Source: an uncultured Clostridia bacterium
Lineage (GTDB): Bacteria > Bacillota > Clostridia > TANB77 > CAG-465
NCBI GenBank assembly: GCA_944383035.1
Contig: CALWOE010000003.1
Coordinates: 1-45,615 of the forward strand
Direction: 5' to 3'
DNA: 45,615 nt
Shown here piece after piece: positions 1-7,836 of the stretch. The notes beneath the pieces were generated by a model. The model had not been told where the DNA came from and ran no database searches. It saw only the letters and a program-made list of their open reading frames with translations. How positions within the stretch are numbered: position 1 is the stretch's first letter; the number at the start of each line of letters is the position of its first letter. Made by a program: the position numbers and the translations under genes.

Positions 1-34
1 ATGATTTAATTGCAACTTTTTTATGCCAAAAAAT

Positions 35-64
35 AATGTTGAGGTATATTTTCACCCCAACATT
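35..64 (-). terminator. Possible minus-strand hairpin terminator
   Basis: An imperfect inverted repeat (AATGTTGAGGT at 35-45 against ACCCCAACATT at 54-64, one A/C mismatch) is followed on the minus strand by a run of six T (complement of A28-A33). That is terminator-like for minus-strand transcription, but no minus-strand gene lies just upstream of it here, so its role is unclear. The rest of 1-188 shows only the promoter and RBS of the first gene. Confidence 0.3.
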
Positions 65-107
65 TATTATAGAGCCTAAAATCCATTATCTTTTTTTATG
101 TAAGATA

Positions 108-135
108 TTGATTTTTTTAAAAATAGTATTATAAT
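108..135 (+). promoter_or_regulatory. Sigma-A-type promoter for the first hypothetical gene
   Basis: TTGATT (108-113), 16 bp, TATAAT (130-135), followed by an AGGAGG ribosome binding site just before the ATG at 189. The same TTGATT-16-TATAAT arrangement precedes frr. Confidence 0.6.
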
Positions 136-188
136 ATATATGTAAAAAAAATAAATTACATAAAACATCTTTATTAGGAGGTTTAGCT

Positions 189-662
189 ATGAAGGTTAAA
201 ATAATTAAAGACCAAAAAAGTAACAAACTAGAATTATATTTCTTCGATGAGTTACAAGACGAATTTTGTAAACTAGAAAATTATGAAACTTATTATTTAA
301 AGGATACTTATATTTTAGAGTTTAATAACAAAGTGTATAAAGTAAAAAGAATCGATAGAGAAATCATTAAAAGGGTAATTAAGGGGCTTGTATCAACTAG
401 TATAATAAATGTACAAGAAGTAAAAACTGATAAACTATTATTAGTAAGAGATTTGTATAGTAATGTATATATTAAACAAGATAAAGATAAACATAAAATA
501 ATTTTTAGTATTAATGATGAACGTTATCAAATTAATGATTTAGAAACCAAAAAAAGTTATTGGCCACTTAAAGAAGAAAATATTTTATTAGAAGAATTTT
601 TAGAAGATGAAGTTTTAAATAAAATTAGTATAACTGTTATTTTAGATGAACAAATAGATTAA
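189..662 (+). CDS. Hypothetical protein, 157 aa
   Basis: I do not recognise this protein. It is soluble, highly charged and rich in Lys, Glu and Asp, with no signal peptide, membrane segment, cysteine motif or known catalytic signature. The predicted pattern is mixed strands and helices, with an acidic C-terminal third (repeated EE and ED pairs). The ATG at 189 is fixed by an AGGAGG about 8 bases upstream and a good promoter at 108-135. It is monocistronic and shares a bidirectional terminator (689-719) with the convergent gene at 725-1525. Base composition matches its surroundings. Confidence 0.7.
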   Translation: MKVKIIKDQKSNKLELYFFDELQDEFCKLENYETYYLKDTYILEFNNKVYKVKRIDREIIKRVIKGLVSTSIINVQEVKTDKLLLVRDLYSNVYIKQDKDKHKIIFSINDERYQINDLETKKSYWPLKEENILLEEFLEDEVLNKISITVILDEQID

Positions 663-688
663 GGTCTATTTGTTTTTCTTTAAATCAT

Positions 689-719
689 AAAAGAACTATC
701 TTATTTTGATAGTTCTTTT
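689..719. terminator. Bidirectional intrinsic terminator
   Basis: A perfect 12-bp stem (689-700 with 708-719, core AAGAACTATC/GATAGTTCTT) with a 7-base loop has T-rich sequence on both sides. It lies between two convergent genes ending at 662 and 725. Confidence 0.85.
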
Positions 720-724
720 AAATT

Positions 725-1525
725 TTAAATAACATCTAAATTTAATTTATATAGTTTTAAAATAAACTTATTTTCATAGCAAAATATTATTTCTATTTCA
801 TATATATAAATTTTATTGTTTGATAGTTTAATGTAATAAAGTTTTGTTTTATCGTATAATTTAAAATTTGGTATCTTATCAATTGGAATAGATGTAAAGT
901 GATAATTTTTTATATTTAAAGTAGATAAAAACTGATAAATATTTGAAGAATTTCTTAATGAATTAAAATACAAATATGAGATATTATTATTATTTAAATT
1001 AAAAATCTTATTTTTAAAAGATATATTATTAATAGTATCATTAATATAAATAAAACCATTAGATAAATTATATACAAATTTTGATGTGTTTGAATTCGTT
1101 TTTGTTAAATAATTTTCTATTATTTCATTAGTTACATAAAAAATATATTTACTTTTTTGTTTTAATTCAGAAATTTTATAAATTATCATTTTAGTTACGT
1201 CTTTATCATTTTTTGAAAAATATAATAAATTAATATCATATTTTTTGTTAAACTCTGATGTATCATATCTTTTTACTTTATTAAATACTATATATTTTTT
1301 ATTATACTTAAAATAAAAATCGTTATATAAATATTTAGTATTTATATTTTTTACTGGAAAAGATAAATTTCGTACAAGTTTATAATAATCTTTTAATTCT
1401 AAAAAATCTTTTTCAAAATATACTACTTTATTATCTTCAATTATCATAGAAATTGAAAATTTTGCTAATGTTATTTTAATTTTATTATCTATTATATTAT
1501 TATTATCAATAGTTATTGATTCCAT
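725..1525 (-). CDS. Hypothetical protein, 266 aa, Asn/Tyr/Lys-rich
   Basis: I do not recognise this protein. It is extremely rich in Asn, Ile, Lys and Tyr, and has no obvious signal peptide, transmembrane helix or catalytic motif. Short alternating hydrophobic stretches suggest a mostly beta architecture. The start is supported by AAGGAG 7-8 bases upstream (read on the minus strand). It ends 5 bp from the bidirectional terminator shared with the upstream plus-strand gene and is transcribed divergently from topB. The low-complexity runs of Asn may simply reflect the AT bias. Confidence 0.65.
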   Translation of the reverse strand: MESITIDNNNIIDNKIKITLAKFSISMIIEDNKVVYFEKDFLELKDYYKLVRNLSFPVKNINTKYLYNDFYFKYNKKYIVFNKVKRYDTSEFNKKYDINLLYFSKNDKDVTKMIIYKISELKQKSKYIFYVTNEIIENYLTKTNSNTSKFVYNLSNGFIYINDTINNISFKNKIFNLNNNNISYLYFNSLRNSSNIYQFLSTLNIKNYHFTSIPIDKIPNFKLYDKTKLYYIKLSNNKIYIYEIEIIFCYENKFILKLYKLNLDVI

Positions 1526-1679
1526 AAATTCACTCCTTAAAAAATTTTTTTTAAATATCTATTATTATCATGCTTATTATATCATTTTTGCTTTGATATT
1601 TCAATTAAATTTAATTTTATATGCTTTGTAAAAGTAAAATAATTATTAAAAATTATATGATTAATTATATAAAATATGA

Positions 1680-1685
1680 TATAAT
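1680..1685 (+). promoter_or_regulatory. Probable -10 box for topB
   Basis: TATAAT sits 29 bases before the topB start. The best -35 at the right distance (TGATTA, 1658-1663) is weak. The remainder of the divergent gap 1526-1714 is AT-rich without other clear signals. Confidence 0.4.
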
Positions 1686-1714
1686 TAATCTGTATGTAAA
1701 ATAAGAGGTAGAAA

Positions 1715-3742
1715 ATGAGCAAGAAAGTAATTATAGCAGAAAAGCCAAGTGTAGCACGAGAATTTGCAAAAGTTTTAGGAATAAATGGTGTAAATAATAA
1801 TGGATATATCGAATCTGAAGATTATATTGTAACTTGGTGTGTTGGACATTTAGTTACAATGAGTTATCCAGAAAAATATGATGAGAATATGAAATATTGG
1901 AGATTAAATACTTTACCATTTATACCTAAAGAATTTAAATATGAAGTTATAGATAGTGTAAAAAAACAGTTTGATATTGTATCAAATATTTTAAATAGAG
2001 AAGATGTTTCTTTAATATATGTTTGTACCGACTCTGGAAGAGAAGGAGAATATATTTATAGGCTTGTTGACAGTATGGCTGGAAATCCAAGCAAAGAGAA
2101 AAAAAGAGTTTGGATAGATTCTCAAACTAAAGAGGCTATTTTAAATGGTATAAAAGATGCAAAAGATATATCTTGTTATGATAGTTTATCAGATGCAGCT
2201 TACCTTAGAGCACAAGAAGATTATTTAATAGGAATTAATTTTTCAAGACTTTTATCTATTGCTTATGGTAATATACTTGCAAAAAAATTAAATGAAAAAA
2301 GAGTAGTAATATCAATAGGAAGAGTAATGACATGTGTCTTAGGAATGATAGTTGAAAGAGAAAGAGAGATAAAAAATTTTAAAAAGAAGTCTTTTTATAA
2401 AATACAAGTAAAACTTGGGGAAAATATTAATAATACTTTTACAGCAGATTTTAAAGTATCCACAAAATCAAAGGTATATAATGATCCAAGATTATATAAT
2501 GATTCTGGATTTAATAAAAAAGAGGATGCAAAAGAATTTATATCATACTTAAAATCACTATCTTCTGATATGATTATAGATCAAATAACAAAAAAACAAA
2601 CAAAAGAAAAGCCACCACTTTTATTTAATCTTGCAGAAATTCAAAATGAATGTTCAAAAAGATATAAAATAAGCCCAGACGATACTTTAAATATTATTCA
2701 AAATTTATATGAAAAAAAATTAGTAACTTATCCTAGAACCGATGCAAGAGTATTATCAAGTGCTGTTGCAAAAGAAATAAATAAGAATTTAAATGGTCTT
2801 ATTAAATCAAATCTAGATAATGATATAAAAGGATTTTTAAATAAAATGGTTAAAGAAAAATATAGTATAAAATTAGAAAAAACAAAGTATGTTGATGATT
2901 CTAAAATAACAGACCATTATGCTATAATTCCAACTGGACAAGGATTTGAAAATTATGAAAAATTAAATGTTCTGGAAAAAAAGATATTTCATTTAATAGT
3001 TAAAAGATTTATTGCTATATTTTATCCTGAAGCTAAGTACAGCAAAATATCATTAACTGCAAAAATTGGTGAAGAAACTTTTATAGCTAGTGGAAAAGTA
3101 TGTATAAGTGAAGGATATTTAGAAGTAGCTAAAAGCATTGATAAATTAGAAACAAAAGATAAAGAAAAAGAAGATATAAATTTTAAAAATGAAAATACTT
3201 ATATTCAAATGGATAAAACTGAAAAACAAGATCAAGAAGAAAATAAAAAGAATAATATTGAAATACTATCAAAATTAAAAAAAAGCGATAAATTAAATAT
3301 TTTAGATTATATAATAAAAGAAGGAGAAACAACACCACCAAGTAGATATTCTTCTGGATCTATGATACTTGCAATGGAAAATGCAGGTAAATTAATAGAA
3401 GACGAAAAATTACGTGAACAAATAAAGCGGAGTGGAATTGGTACAAGTGCAACTCGTGCTGAAATTATAAAAAAATTAGAAAGAATAGATTATATAAAAG
3501 TAAATAAAAAAACTCAAATTTTAACGCCATCACAAAGAGGAGAGGCAATATATGATGTAGTAAAAAAGACTATGCCTGACTTACTAAATCCAAAATTAAC
3601 AGCTAGTTGGGAAAAAGGTCTTACAATGGTTGCACAAAATGAAATAAAAAAAGAAGAATTTAAGACAAAATTGGAAGATTATATAAAAAATAAAGTAATA
3701 AAATATAAAAAAGCAAGAAATGAGTTTTTATACGGAATATAA
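1715..3742 (+). CDS. topB: DNA topoisomerase III (type IA)
   Basis: Type IA topoisomerase that cuts one DNA strand through a 5'-phosphotyrosine and resolves recombination and replication intermediates in the cytoplasm. The Toprim domain starts at residue 3 (IIAEKPSVA), with the acidic motif TDSGREGE at 105-112. The SIGRV motif is near 200, and the active-site tyrosine is Tyr339 in YPRTDAR. A PPSRYSSGSMI segment and GIGTSATRAEII follow in the C-terminal half. At 675 aa it is close to TopB length and has no C-terminal zinc fingers. An acidic, Lys/Glu-rich insert lies near residues 480-520. The start is ATG after AGAGGT. It stands alone; TopB-like enzymes are also common on mobile elements, but no transfer genes are nearby. 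The assignment to TopB rather than TopA rests on the missing zinc domains and the motif spellings. Confidence 0.88.
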   Translation: MSKKVIIAEKPSVAREFAKVLGINGVNNNGYIESEDYIVTWCVGHLVTMSYPEKYDENMKYWRLNTLPFIPKEFKYEVIDSVKKQFDIVSNILNREDVSLIYVCTDSGREGEYIYRLVDSMAGNPSKEKKRVWIDSQTKEAILNGIKDAKDISCYDSLSDAAYLRAQEDYLIGINFSRLLSIAYGNILAKKLNEKRVVISIGRVMTCVLGMIVEREREIKNFKKKSFYKIQVKLGENINNTFTADFKVSTKSKVYNDPRLYNDSGFNKKEDAKEFISYLKSLSSDMIIDQITKKQTKEKPPLLFNLAEIQNECSKRYKISPDDTLNIIQNLYEKKLVTYPRTDARVLSSAVAKEINKNLNGLIKSNLDNDIKGFLNKMVKEKYSIKLEKTKYVDDSKITDHYAIIPTGQGFENYEKLNVLEKKIFHLIVKRFIAIFYPEAKYSKISLTAKIGEETFIASGKVCISEGYLEVAKSIDKLETKDKEKEDINFKNENTYIQMDKTEKQDQEENKKNNIEILSKLKKSDKLNILDYIIKEGETTPPSRYSSGSMILAMENAGKLIEDEKLREQIKRSGIGTSATRAEIIKKLERIDYIKVNKKTQILTPSQRGEAIYDVVKKTMPDLLNPKLTASWEKGLTMVAQNEIKKEEFKTKLEDYIKNKVIKYKKARNEFLYGI

Positions 3743-3746
3743 TTTC

Positions 3747-3763
3747 ATTACAATAATATTACA
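3747..3763 (-). promoter_or_regulatory. WalR-like box upstream of frr
   Basis: ATTACA (3747-3752) and ATTACA (3758-3763) are spaced by 5 bases. On the minus strand this reads TGTAAT-N5-TGTAAT, an exact match to the WalR consensus TGTWAH-N5-TGTWAH. It lies 25 bp upstream of the frr -35 box. Confidence 0.45.
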
Positions 3764-3788
3764 GAATACCAAATATTGTTTTACTTAC

Positions 3789-3816
3789 TTGATTTTTTAA
3801 CATTTTGTTGTATAAT
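3789..3816 (+). promoter_or_regulatory. Promoter of the frr-cdsA-rseP operon
   Basis: TTGATT (3789-3794), 16 bp, TATAAT (3811-3816), 32 bases before the frr ATG, which has an AAAGGAG ribosome binding site. Confidence 0.65.
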
Positions 3817-3847
3817 ATTTATATGATATTTAAAGGAGAGAATATTT

Positions 3848-4396
3848 ATGGAATTTGATTTAATAGAAAAAAGAATGGAAAAAACAATTGAACATCTAGA
3901 AGATGAATTAGCAGATATAAGAGCTGGAAGAGCTAATCCAGCTATATTAAATAAGGTAATGGTAGATTATTATGGTATGCCAACTCCAGTTAATCAAGTT
4001 GGAACTATTTCAGTACCAGAAGCAAGACAAATACTTATAACTCCTTGGGATAAATCTACTTTATCAAAAATAGAAAGAGCTATTCAAAAATCAGATATTG
4101 GAATTAATCCCACAAATGATGGAAACTGTATTAGAATAGTATTTCCTGAATTAACTGAGGATAGAAGAAAAGAATTGGTTAAAAATGTAAAATCAATTGC
4201 TGAGGAAACTAAAGTAGCAATAAGAAATATAAGACGTGACGGTATAGATGAAGCAAAGAAAAAACAAAAATCATCAGAAATTACAGAAGATGATTTAAAA
4301 TCATCAGAAGAAAAGATACAAAAAATAACTGATAAATTTATTAATAACGTAGAAGAAATTATTAATAAGAAGGAAAAAGAAATAATGGAAATATAA
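3848..4396 (+). CDS. frr: Ribosome recycling factor
   Basis: Splits post-termination 70S ribosomes together with EF-G. The 182-aa length is typical. Hallmarks include the N-terminal helix with DIRAGRANP, the domain II strand region ending in PLT-like FPELTEDRRKELVK, and the C-terminal Arg/Lys-rich helix with RNIRRDG. The ATG at 3848 follows AAAGGAG. It is the first gene of a compact operon; cdsA begins 17 bp downstream. In most Firmicutes pyrH precedes and uppS follows frr, and neither is here. Confidence 0.97.
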   Translation: MEFDLIEKRMEKTIEHLEDELADIRAGRANPAILNKVMVDYYGMPTPVNQVGTISVPEARQILITPWDKSTLSKIERAIQKSDIGINPTNDGNCIRIVFPELTEDRRKELVKNVKSIAEETKVAIRNIRRDGIDEAKKKQKSSEITEDDLKSSEEKIQKITDKFINNVEEIINKKEKEIMEI

Positions 4397-4413
4397 AATA
4401 TAGGAGTGATTTA

Positions 4414-5226
4414 GTGAAAACGAGGATAATTTCAGCTTTAATATTTGCATTAGTATTATTAGTAATTCTTGTTATTAATAATCCAATAGTCGATACATTA
4501 TTTATTACTATACTATCGCTTATTGGGGTATATGAATATAATAAAGCTTTTAAAGATGCAGGATATAATCCTATATCATGGATTGGATATATTGGATGTT
4601 TAAGTATTTTTGCAATAGGAGATCTAATACAAGATGATTTAAAAATTTCAGCTATAAGAATAGTTCTTCCGATTTTCTTAATTGCTATGTTTGCATATAT
4701 ATTGTTTACTAATTTAAAAAGATCAGTTATAGATATTGCAATAAGTATTTTATCTGTATTGTGCATTCCATATTTGTTTTCATATATAAAACAAATATTA
4801 GTAATGGATAATGGTAGAATACTTATATGGTTCGTAATTTTAGGAGCATTTGCATCAGATACATTTGCGTATTTTATAGGTTCTAAATTTGGAAAGAAAA
4901 AATTATGTCCAAATATAAGTCCTAAAAAAACAGTAGAAGGTGCAATAGGAGGAATTATTGGAGTTTTAATTTCATATACTTTATTGATGTTAATAGCTAA
5001 TACATTTTTTAGTATGAATTTTGAAATATTACATATAATAATTTCAGCTATAATAGCTAGTATTGCAGGACAAATTGGCGATTTATCTTTTTCTGCAATA
5101 AAAAGATTTTGTAAAATAAAAGATTTTGGAACTATAATTCCTGGACATGGTGGGATTTTAGATAGATTTGATAGCATATTATTTGTAGCTCCAATTATAT
5201 ATGTTTTATTATATTTTTTTATATAA
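4414..5226 (+). CDS. cdsA: Phosphatidate cytidylyltransferase (CDP-diglyceride synthase)
   Basis: Integral membrane enzyme that makes CDP-diacylglycerol from phosphatidate and CTP, the branch point for phospholipid synthesis. The 270-aa protein has about eight hydrophobic segments. The family signature is complete near the C terminus: S-x-S-A-I-K-R, then KDFG, PGHGG and LDRFD (about residues 226-256). The start is GTG at 4414, set by AGGAG 8 bases upstream. It sits between frr and rseP with short gaps (17 and 28 bp), so it is almost certainly co-transcribed with them. Confidence 0.95.
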   Translation: MKTRIISALIFALVLLVILVINNPIVDTLFITILSLIGVYEYNKAFKDAGYNPISWIGYIGCLSIFAIGDLIQDDLKISAIRIVLPIFLIAMFAYILFTNLKRSVIDIAISILSVLCIPYLFSYIKQILVMDNGRILIWFVILGAFASDTFAYFIGSKFGKKKLCPNISPKKTVEGAIGGIIGVLISYTLLMLIANTFFSMNFEILHIIISAIIASIAGQIGDLSFSAIKRFCKIKDFGTIIPGHGGILDRFDSILFVAPIIYVLLYFFI

Positions 5227-5254
5227 TGTAATTTTAAAGGAGGAGAGTTTTTAA

Positions 5255-6496
5255 TTGATAGCTTTTTTAATTACAGTAATTAAATTGTTAATTATACTTG
5301 CTTGCGTAGCTGTAATTCATGAATTTGGACATTTTATTTTTGCAAAATTATTTAAAATGGATGTAAATGAATTTTCAATTGGCTTTGGACCAAAAATAGT
5401 ACAAAAAAAATATAAAGGTACTATGTATTCATTAAGATGGATACCTCTTGGTGGATATTGTGCTATTGAAGGTGAAGATGGAGAATCAGAAACAGAAGGT
5501 TCATTTGCAAAAAAAGGAACATTTGCCAAACTTGTAGTGTTAATAGCTGGCGCAACATTTAATGCAATACTTGCTTTTGTACTTTTCATATCAGTTGCAT
5601 ATACTGTTCCAACATATAACACAAAAATAACAGGATTATCAGAAAATTCAGTTGCAGCAAATGCGGGTCTTCAAGTAGGAGATGAAATTGTTTCAATAAA
5701 TGGAAAAGATGTTCATTTACAGTCAGAACTTATAAATAGAGATGAAGATGGAAATGATGCAGTCATAGAGTATATACGTAATGGTAAAACAGAAACAGTT
5801 ACAGTAAAAGATGCAACTCAAAATATAGGATATATAGGAGTATCATTTCTAGCAACAAATGATGCAAGTAATACTATAGAAATGGTTGCATCTGGAGGAA
5901 AAGCTGCAGATAATGGTCTTAAAGCTGGAGATCAAATATTATCTATTAATCGGACTGCCACAAACACTGCAGATGAAGTTGTAAATTATATAAGAGAAAA
6001 TCCAGATAAACAACTTGATTTTGAAATAAAAAGAGATAATGAAACTTTTAATGTTAGTTTTACACCAGATTCAAAAAGAAATTTTGATTTAGGTATTACT
6101 TCAACTGAGCAAATTAAAACCAATTTTAAATATGCAATGTATACAACTTTTGATAATATAAAAACAATAGTTGGTTCATATGTTGATTTATTTAAAGGAA
6201 AAGTAGGACTTGATCATATGTCTGGAATTGTTGGAATTGGTGAAGTAGTATCAAAAACAAGTGGATTTATACCATTTTTGAATTTAATGGCAATAATTAG
6301 TTTAGCTGTTGGTGTTGCAAATATTATGCCATTTCCACCACTTGATGGAGGTAAAATGGTAATTGTTATAGGAGAAGCGATAACAAGAAAGAAAATGCCA
6401 ATAAATGTTGAGGCTATACTTTCATATATAGGACTTGGATTACTTATACTTCTAACGATATTTGTAACATATAATGATATAGTTAGAATATTTTAA
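5255..6496 (+). CDS. rseP: Site-2 intramembrane metalloprotease RseP/RasP
   Basis: Zinc protease that cleaves transmembrane substrates such as anti-sigma factors and signal-peptide remnants within the membrane. The HExxH motif is HEFGH at residues 22-26 in the first membrane helix. Two PDZ-like repeats are visible (AGLQVGDEIVSING near 137-150 and NGLKAGDQILSIN near 220-232). The second catalytic motif, in MPFPPLDGGK (about 367-376), supplies the zinc-binding Asp. The start is TTG at 5255 with a strong AAAGGAGGAG. It is the last gene of the operon and is followed by a terminator at 6510-6536. The usual dxr between cdsA and rseP is missing. Confidence 0.94.
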   Translation: MIAFLITVIKLLIILACVAVIHEFGHFIFAKLFKMDVNEFSIGFGPKIVQKKYKGTMYSLRWIPLGGYCAIEGEDGESETEGSFAKKGTFAKLVVLIAGATFNAILAFVLFISVAYTVPTYNTKITGLSENSVAANAGLQVGDEIVSINGKDVHLQSELINRDEDGNDAVIEYIRNGKTETVTVKDATQNIGYIGVSFLATNDASNTIEMVASGGKAADNGLKAGDQILSINRTATNTADEVVNYIRENPDKQLDFEIKRDNETFNVSFTPDSKRNFDLGITSTEQIKTNFKYAMYTTFDNIKTIVGSYVDLFKGKVGLDHMSGIVGIGEVVSKTSGFIPFLNLMAIISLAVGVANIMPFPPLDGGKMVIVIGEAITRKKMPINVEAILSYIGLGLLILLTIFVTYNDIVRIF

Positions 6497-6509
6497 TGAT
6501 TAAATTTTC

Positions 6510-6536
6510 AAACCTAGTATTTTACTAGGTTTTTTG
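6510..6536 (+). terminator. Terminator after rseP
   Basis: A 10-bp stem (AAACCTAGTA/TACTAGGTTT, 6510-6519 and 6523-6532) with a 3-base loop runs into a T tract. Confidence 0.85.
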
Positions 6537-6541
6537 CGTAT

Positions 6542-6580
6542 ATAACAATAGTATTACAAAAATATAACAAAAAAATTACA
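6542..6580 (-). promoter_or_regulatory. Array of four WalR-like half-sites
   Basis: Hexamers ATAACA, ATTACA, ATAACA and ATTACA start at 6542, 6553, 6564 and 6575, an exact 11-bp period. Read on the minus strand each fits TGTWAH with N5 spacing, giving three overlapping WalR-type boxes. The array ends 35 bp before the -35 box of the next promoter (6616). Confidence 0.5.
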
Positions 6581-6615
6581 AATAGCATAGAAAGTATAAT
6601 GTTGTAAAAAAATAC

Positions 6616-6643
6616 TTGAAAAAATATAAAAAATATGTATAAT
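6616..6643 (+). promoter_or_regulatory. Promoter of the FxLYD-like remnant
   Basis: TTGAAA (6616-6621), 16 bp, TATAAT (6638-6643), with an AAAAGGGG ribosome binding site ahead of an ATG at 6706. Confidence 0.6.
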
Positions 6644-6705
6644 TTTGTTATAAATTGGAAATTAATAAATAATATCAAAAAAAATATATGTAAACTAAAA
6701 GGGGT

Positions 6706-7169
6706 ATGAGTATGAATGTACTACACACAGCAAAATTTGTAAAAAATGTAATTTAAAAAATTGGAAAATAAAAATAGAAAAAAATAATAATGATAATAAT
6801 GGTGGTAATGTTACTGAAAGTCAAGATAATTATACTAAGATTTTAGATGATACAACAAAAATTAATATTAGTGAAAAAATAAAGGAAGAAAAGAAGATTT
6901 CAAATCTTGTAATATCCGATATTAAAATCGAAGAAGTGGATAATGTGAGTAAGTTTACTGCAAATGTTAAAAATAATGGGAATTATGAGATTAAAGATTT
7001 AATTCTTAGTATAAAACTTGTTAACAGCAAAAATGAAGAAATAACAACTATTTCTGGATATGTAGGGAATATAAACCCTGGAGAAGTTTTGAAATTAGAT
7101 ACACAAGCTACATTTGATTTTTCAAATGCTTATGATGTACAAATAACTATAAAAGACTCAAAAAATTAA
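6706..7169 (+). pseudogene. Frameshifted zinc-ribbon/FxLYD-like protein remnant
   Basis: A promoter and ribosome binding site lead to ATG 6706, but that frame stops at 6754 (TAA). A second frame is open from about 6702 to 7167. Its start reads CTTHSKICKKC, like a degraded zinc ribbon, then an Asn-rich linker, then an immunoglobulin-like domain with FTANVKNNGNYEIKDLILSIKLVN and VGNINPGEVLKL. The C-terminal part looks like the FxLYD/DUF3426 type of extracellular domain. A single-base change near 6712-6717 would join the two frames. No transmembrane helix is left between ribbon and domain. A shorter product from GTG 6936 (77 aa) is possible but lacks a convincing ribosome binding site. The family assignment is tentative. 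Confidence 0.5.
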
Positions 7170-7198
7170 AAGGCATTTTTATGTGCCTTTTAATTTTT
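7166..7198 (+). terminator. Terminator after the FxLYD-like remnant
   Basis: A 10-bp stem (TTAAAAGGCA/TGCCTTTTAA, 7166-7175 and 7184-7193) with an 8-base loop is followed by TTTTT. Confidence 0.8.
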
Positions 7199-7209
7199 AC
7201 CATTTTTTA

Positions 7210-7238
7210 TTTACAACTAACATATTATGTGGTATAAT
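7210..7238 (+). promoter_or_regulatory. Promoter of the 154-aa hypothetical gene
   Basis: TTTACA (7210-7215), 17 bp, TATAAT (7233-7238). The leader then holds a small perfect hairpin (AATAGTTT/AAACTATT, 7265-7284) before AGGAGG and the ATG at 7322. A near-match to a WalR box, TGTTGA-N5-TGTAAT (7251-7267, one mismatch), overlaps the leader. Confidence 0.65.
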
Positions 7239-7321
7239 ATATAGTGCACTTGTTGATAAAGTGTAATAGTTTGATTAAACTATTTAGTTTTTCAAAAATA
7301 ATTATTTAGGAGGAAAGTAAA

Positions 7322-7786
7322 ATGAAAGAAAAAGAAGTTTTTGAAGTATTACAAAAATTAGATTTGGCAGAAAATGAAGAAAGAAAAAAGATTTTAATGA
7401 ATTGCAATATTGATGAATTATCAATGTTACAAAATAATGCTGAAACTAATAAAAAATTAAAACTTGAAAATCAAAAACAAGTTTTAACTGCTATTTTAGA
7501 TGCATTATCAATTTATCATCTTTTACTATCTAAAGATAGATATAAAGAAAGTAGAAATGATATTAGTCTGAAAGATTATCAAGAAATTATTTTTACATGT
7601 ACAAATGAAGAATTTTTAAATTTAATTATGCTTGGTAAAGAATATTTTAGAAAAAAAGTCACTTCTATGAACAAGGTTGATTTGAATTTTTATTTATACA
7701 GATTAAGCCAATGTGGTGAATTATTTGATATTGCTTCTAAATATTGTGGTGATAATTTAAAAGAAAATTTATTTATATTTAGTTAA
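7322..7786 (+). CDS. Hypothetical all-helical protein, 154 aa
   Basis: I do not recognise this protein. It is cytoplasmic, with no signal peptide or membrane segment, and reads as almost entirely alpha-helical: charged amphipathic segments with Leu spacing throughout (for example MKEKEVFEVLQKLDLAENEE). There are five cysteines but no metal-binding pattern. The start is well supported by AGGAGG 8 bases upstream and a near-consensus promoter. It is monocistronic and ends at a strong bidirectional terminator shared with pdaA. Its position beside a sporulation cluster does not by itself imply a spore role. Confidence 0.7.
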   Translation: MKEKEVFEVLQKLDLAENEERKKILMNCNIDELSMLQNNAETNKKLKLENQKQVLTAILDALSIYHLLLSKDRYKESRNDISLKDYQEIIFTCTNEEFLNLIMLGKEYFRKKVTSMNKVDLNFYLYRLSQCGELFDIASKYCGDNLKENLFIFS

Positions 7787-7793
7787 AACTTCT

Positions 7794-7836
7794 AAGAGTA
7801 AAGAATCTAAATTATTAGATCTTTACTCTTTTTTAT
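7794..7836. terminator. Bidirectional terminator between the hypothetical gene and pdaA
   Basis: A stem of 11 bp (AAGAGTAAAGA, 7794-7804, with TCTTTACTCTT, 7820-7830), extendable inward, is followed by TTTTT. Two convergent genes end at 7786 and 7833. Confidence 0.85.

Noticed and set aside
4362-5177. Long minus-strand frame (271 codons) opposite cdsA
   Set aside because: cdsA on the plus strand has the full family signature and a ribosome binding site; the antisense frame is low-complexity Ile/Asn-rich with no ribosome binding site.
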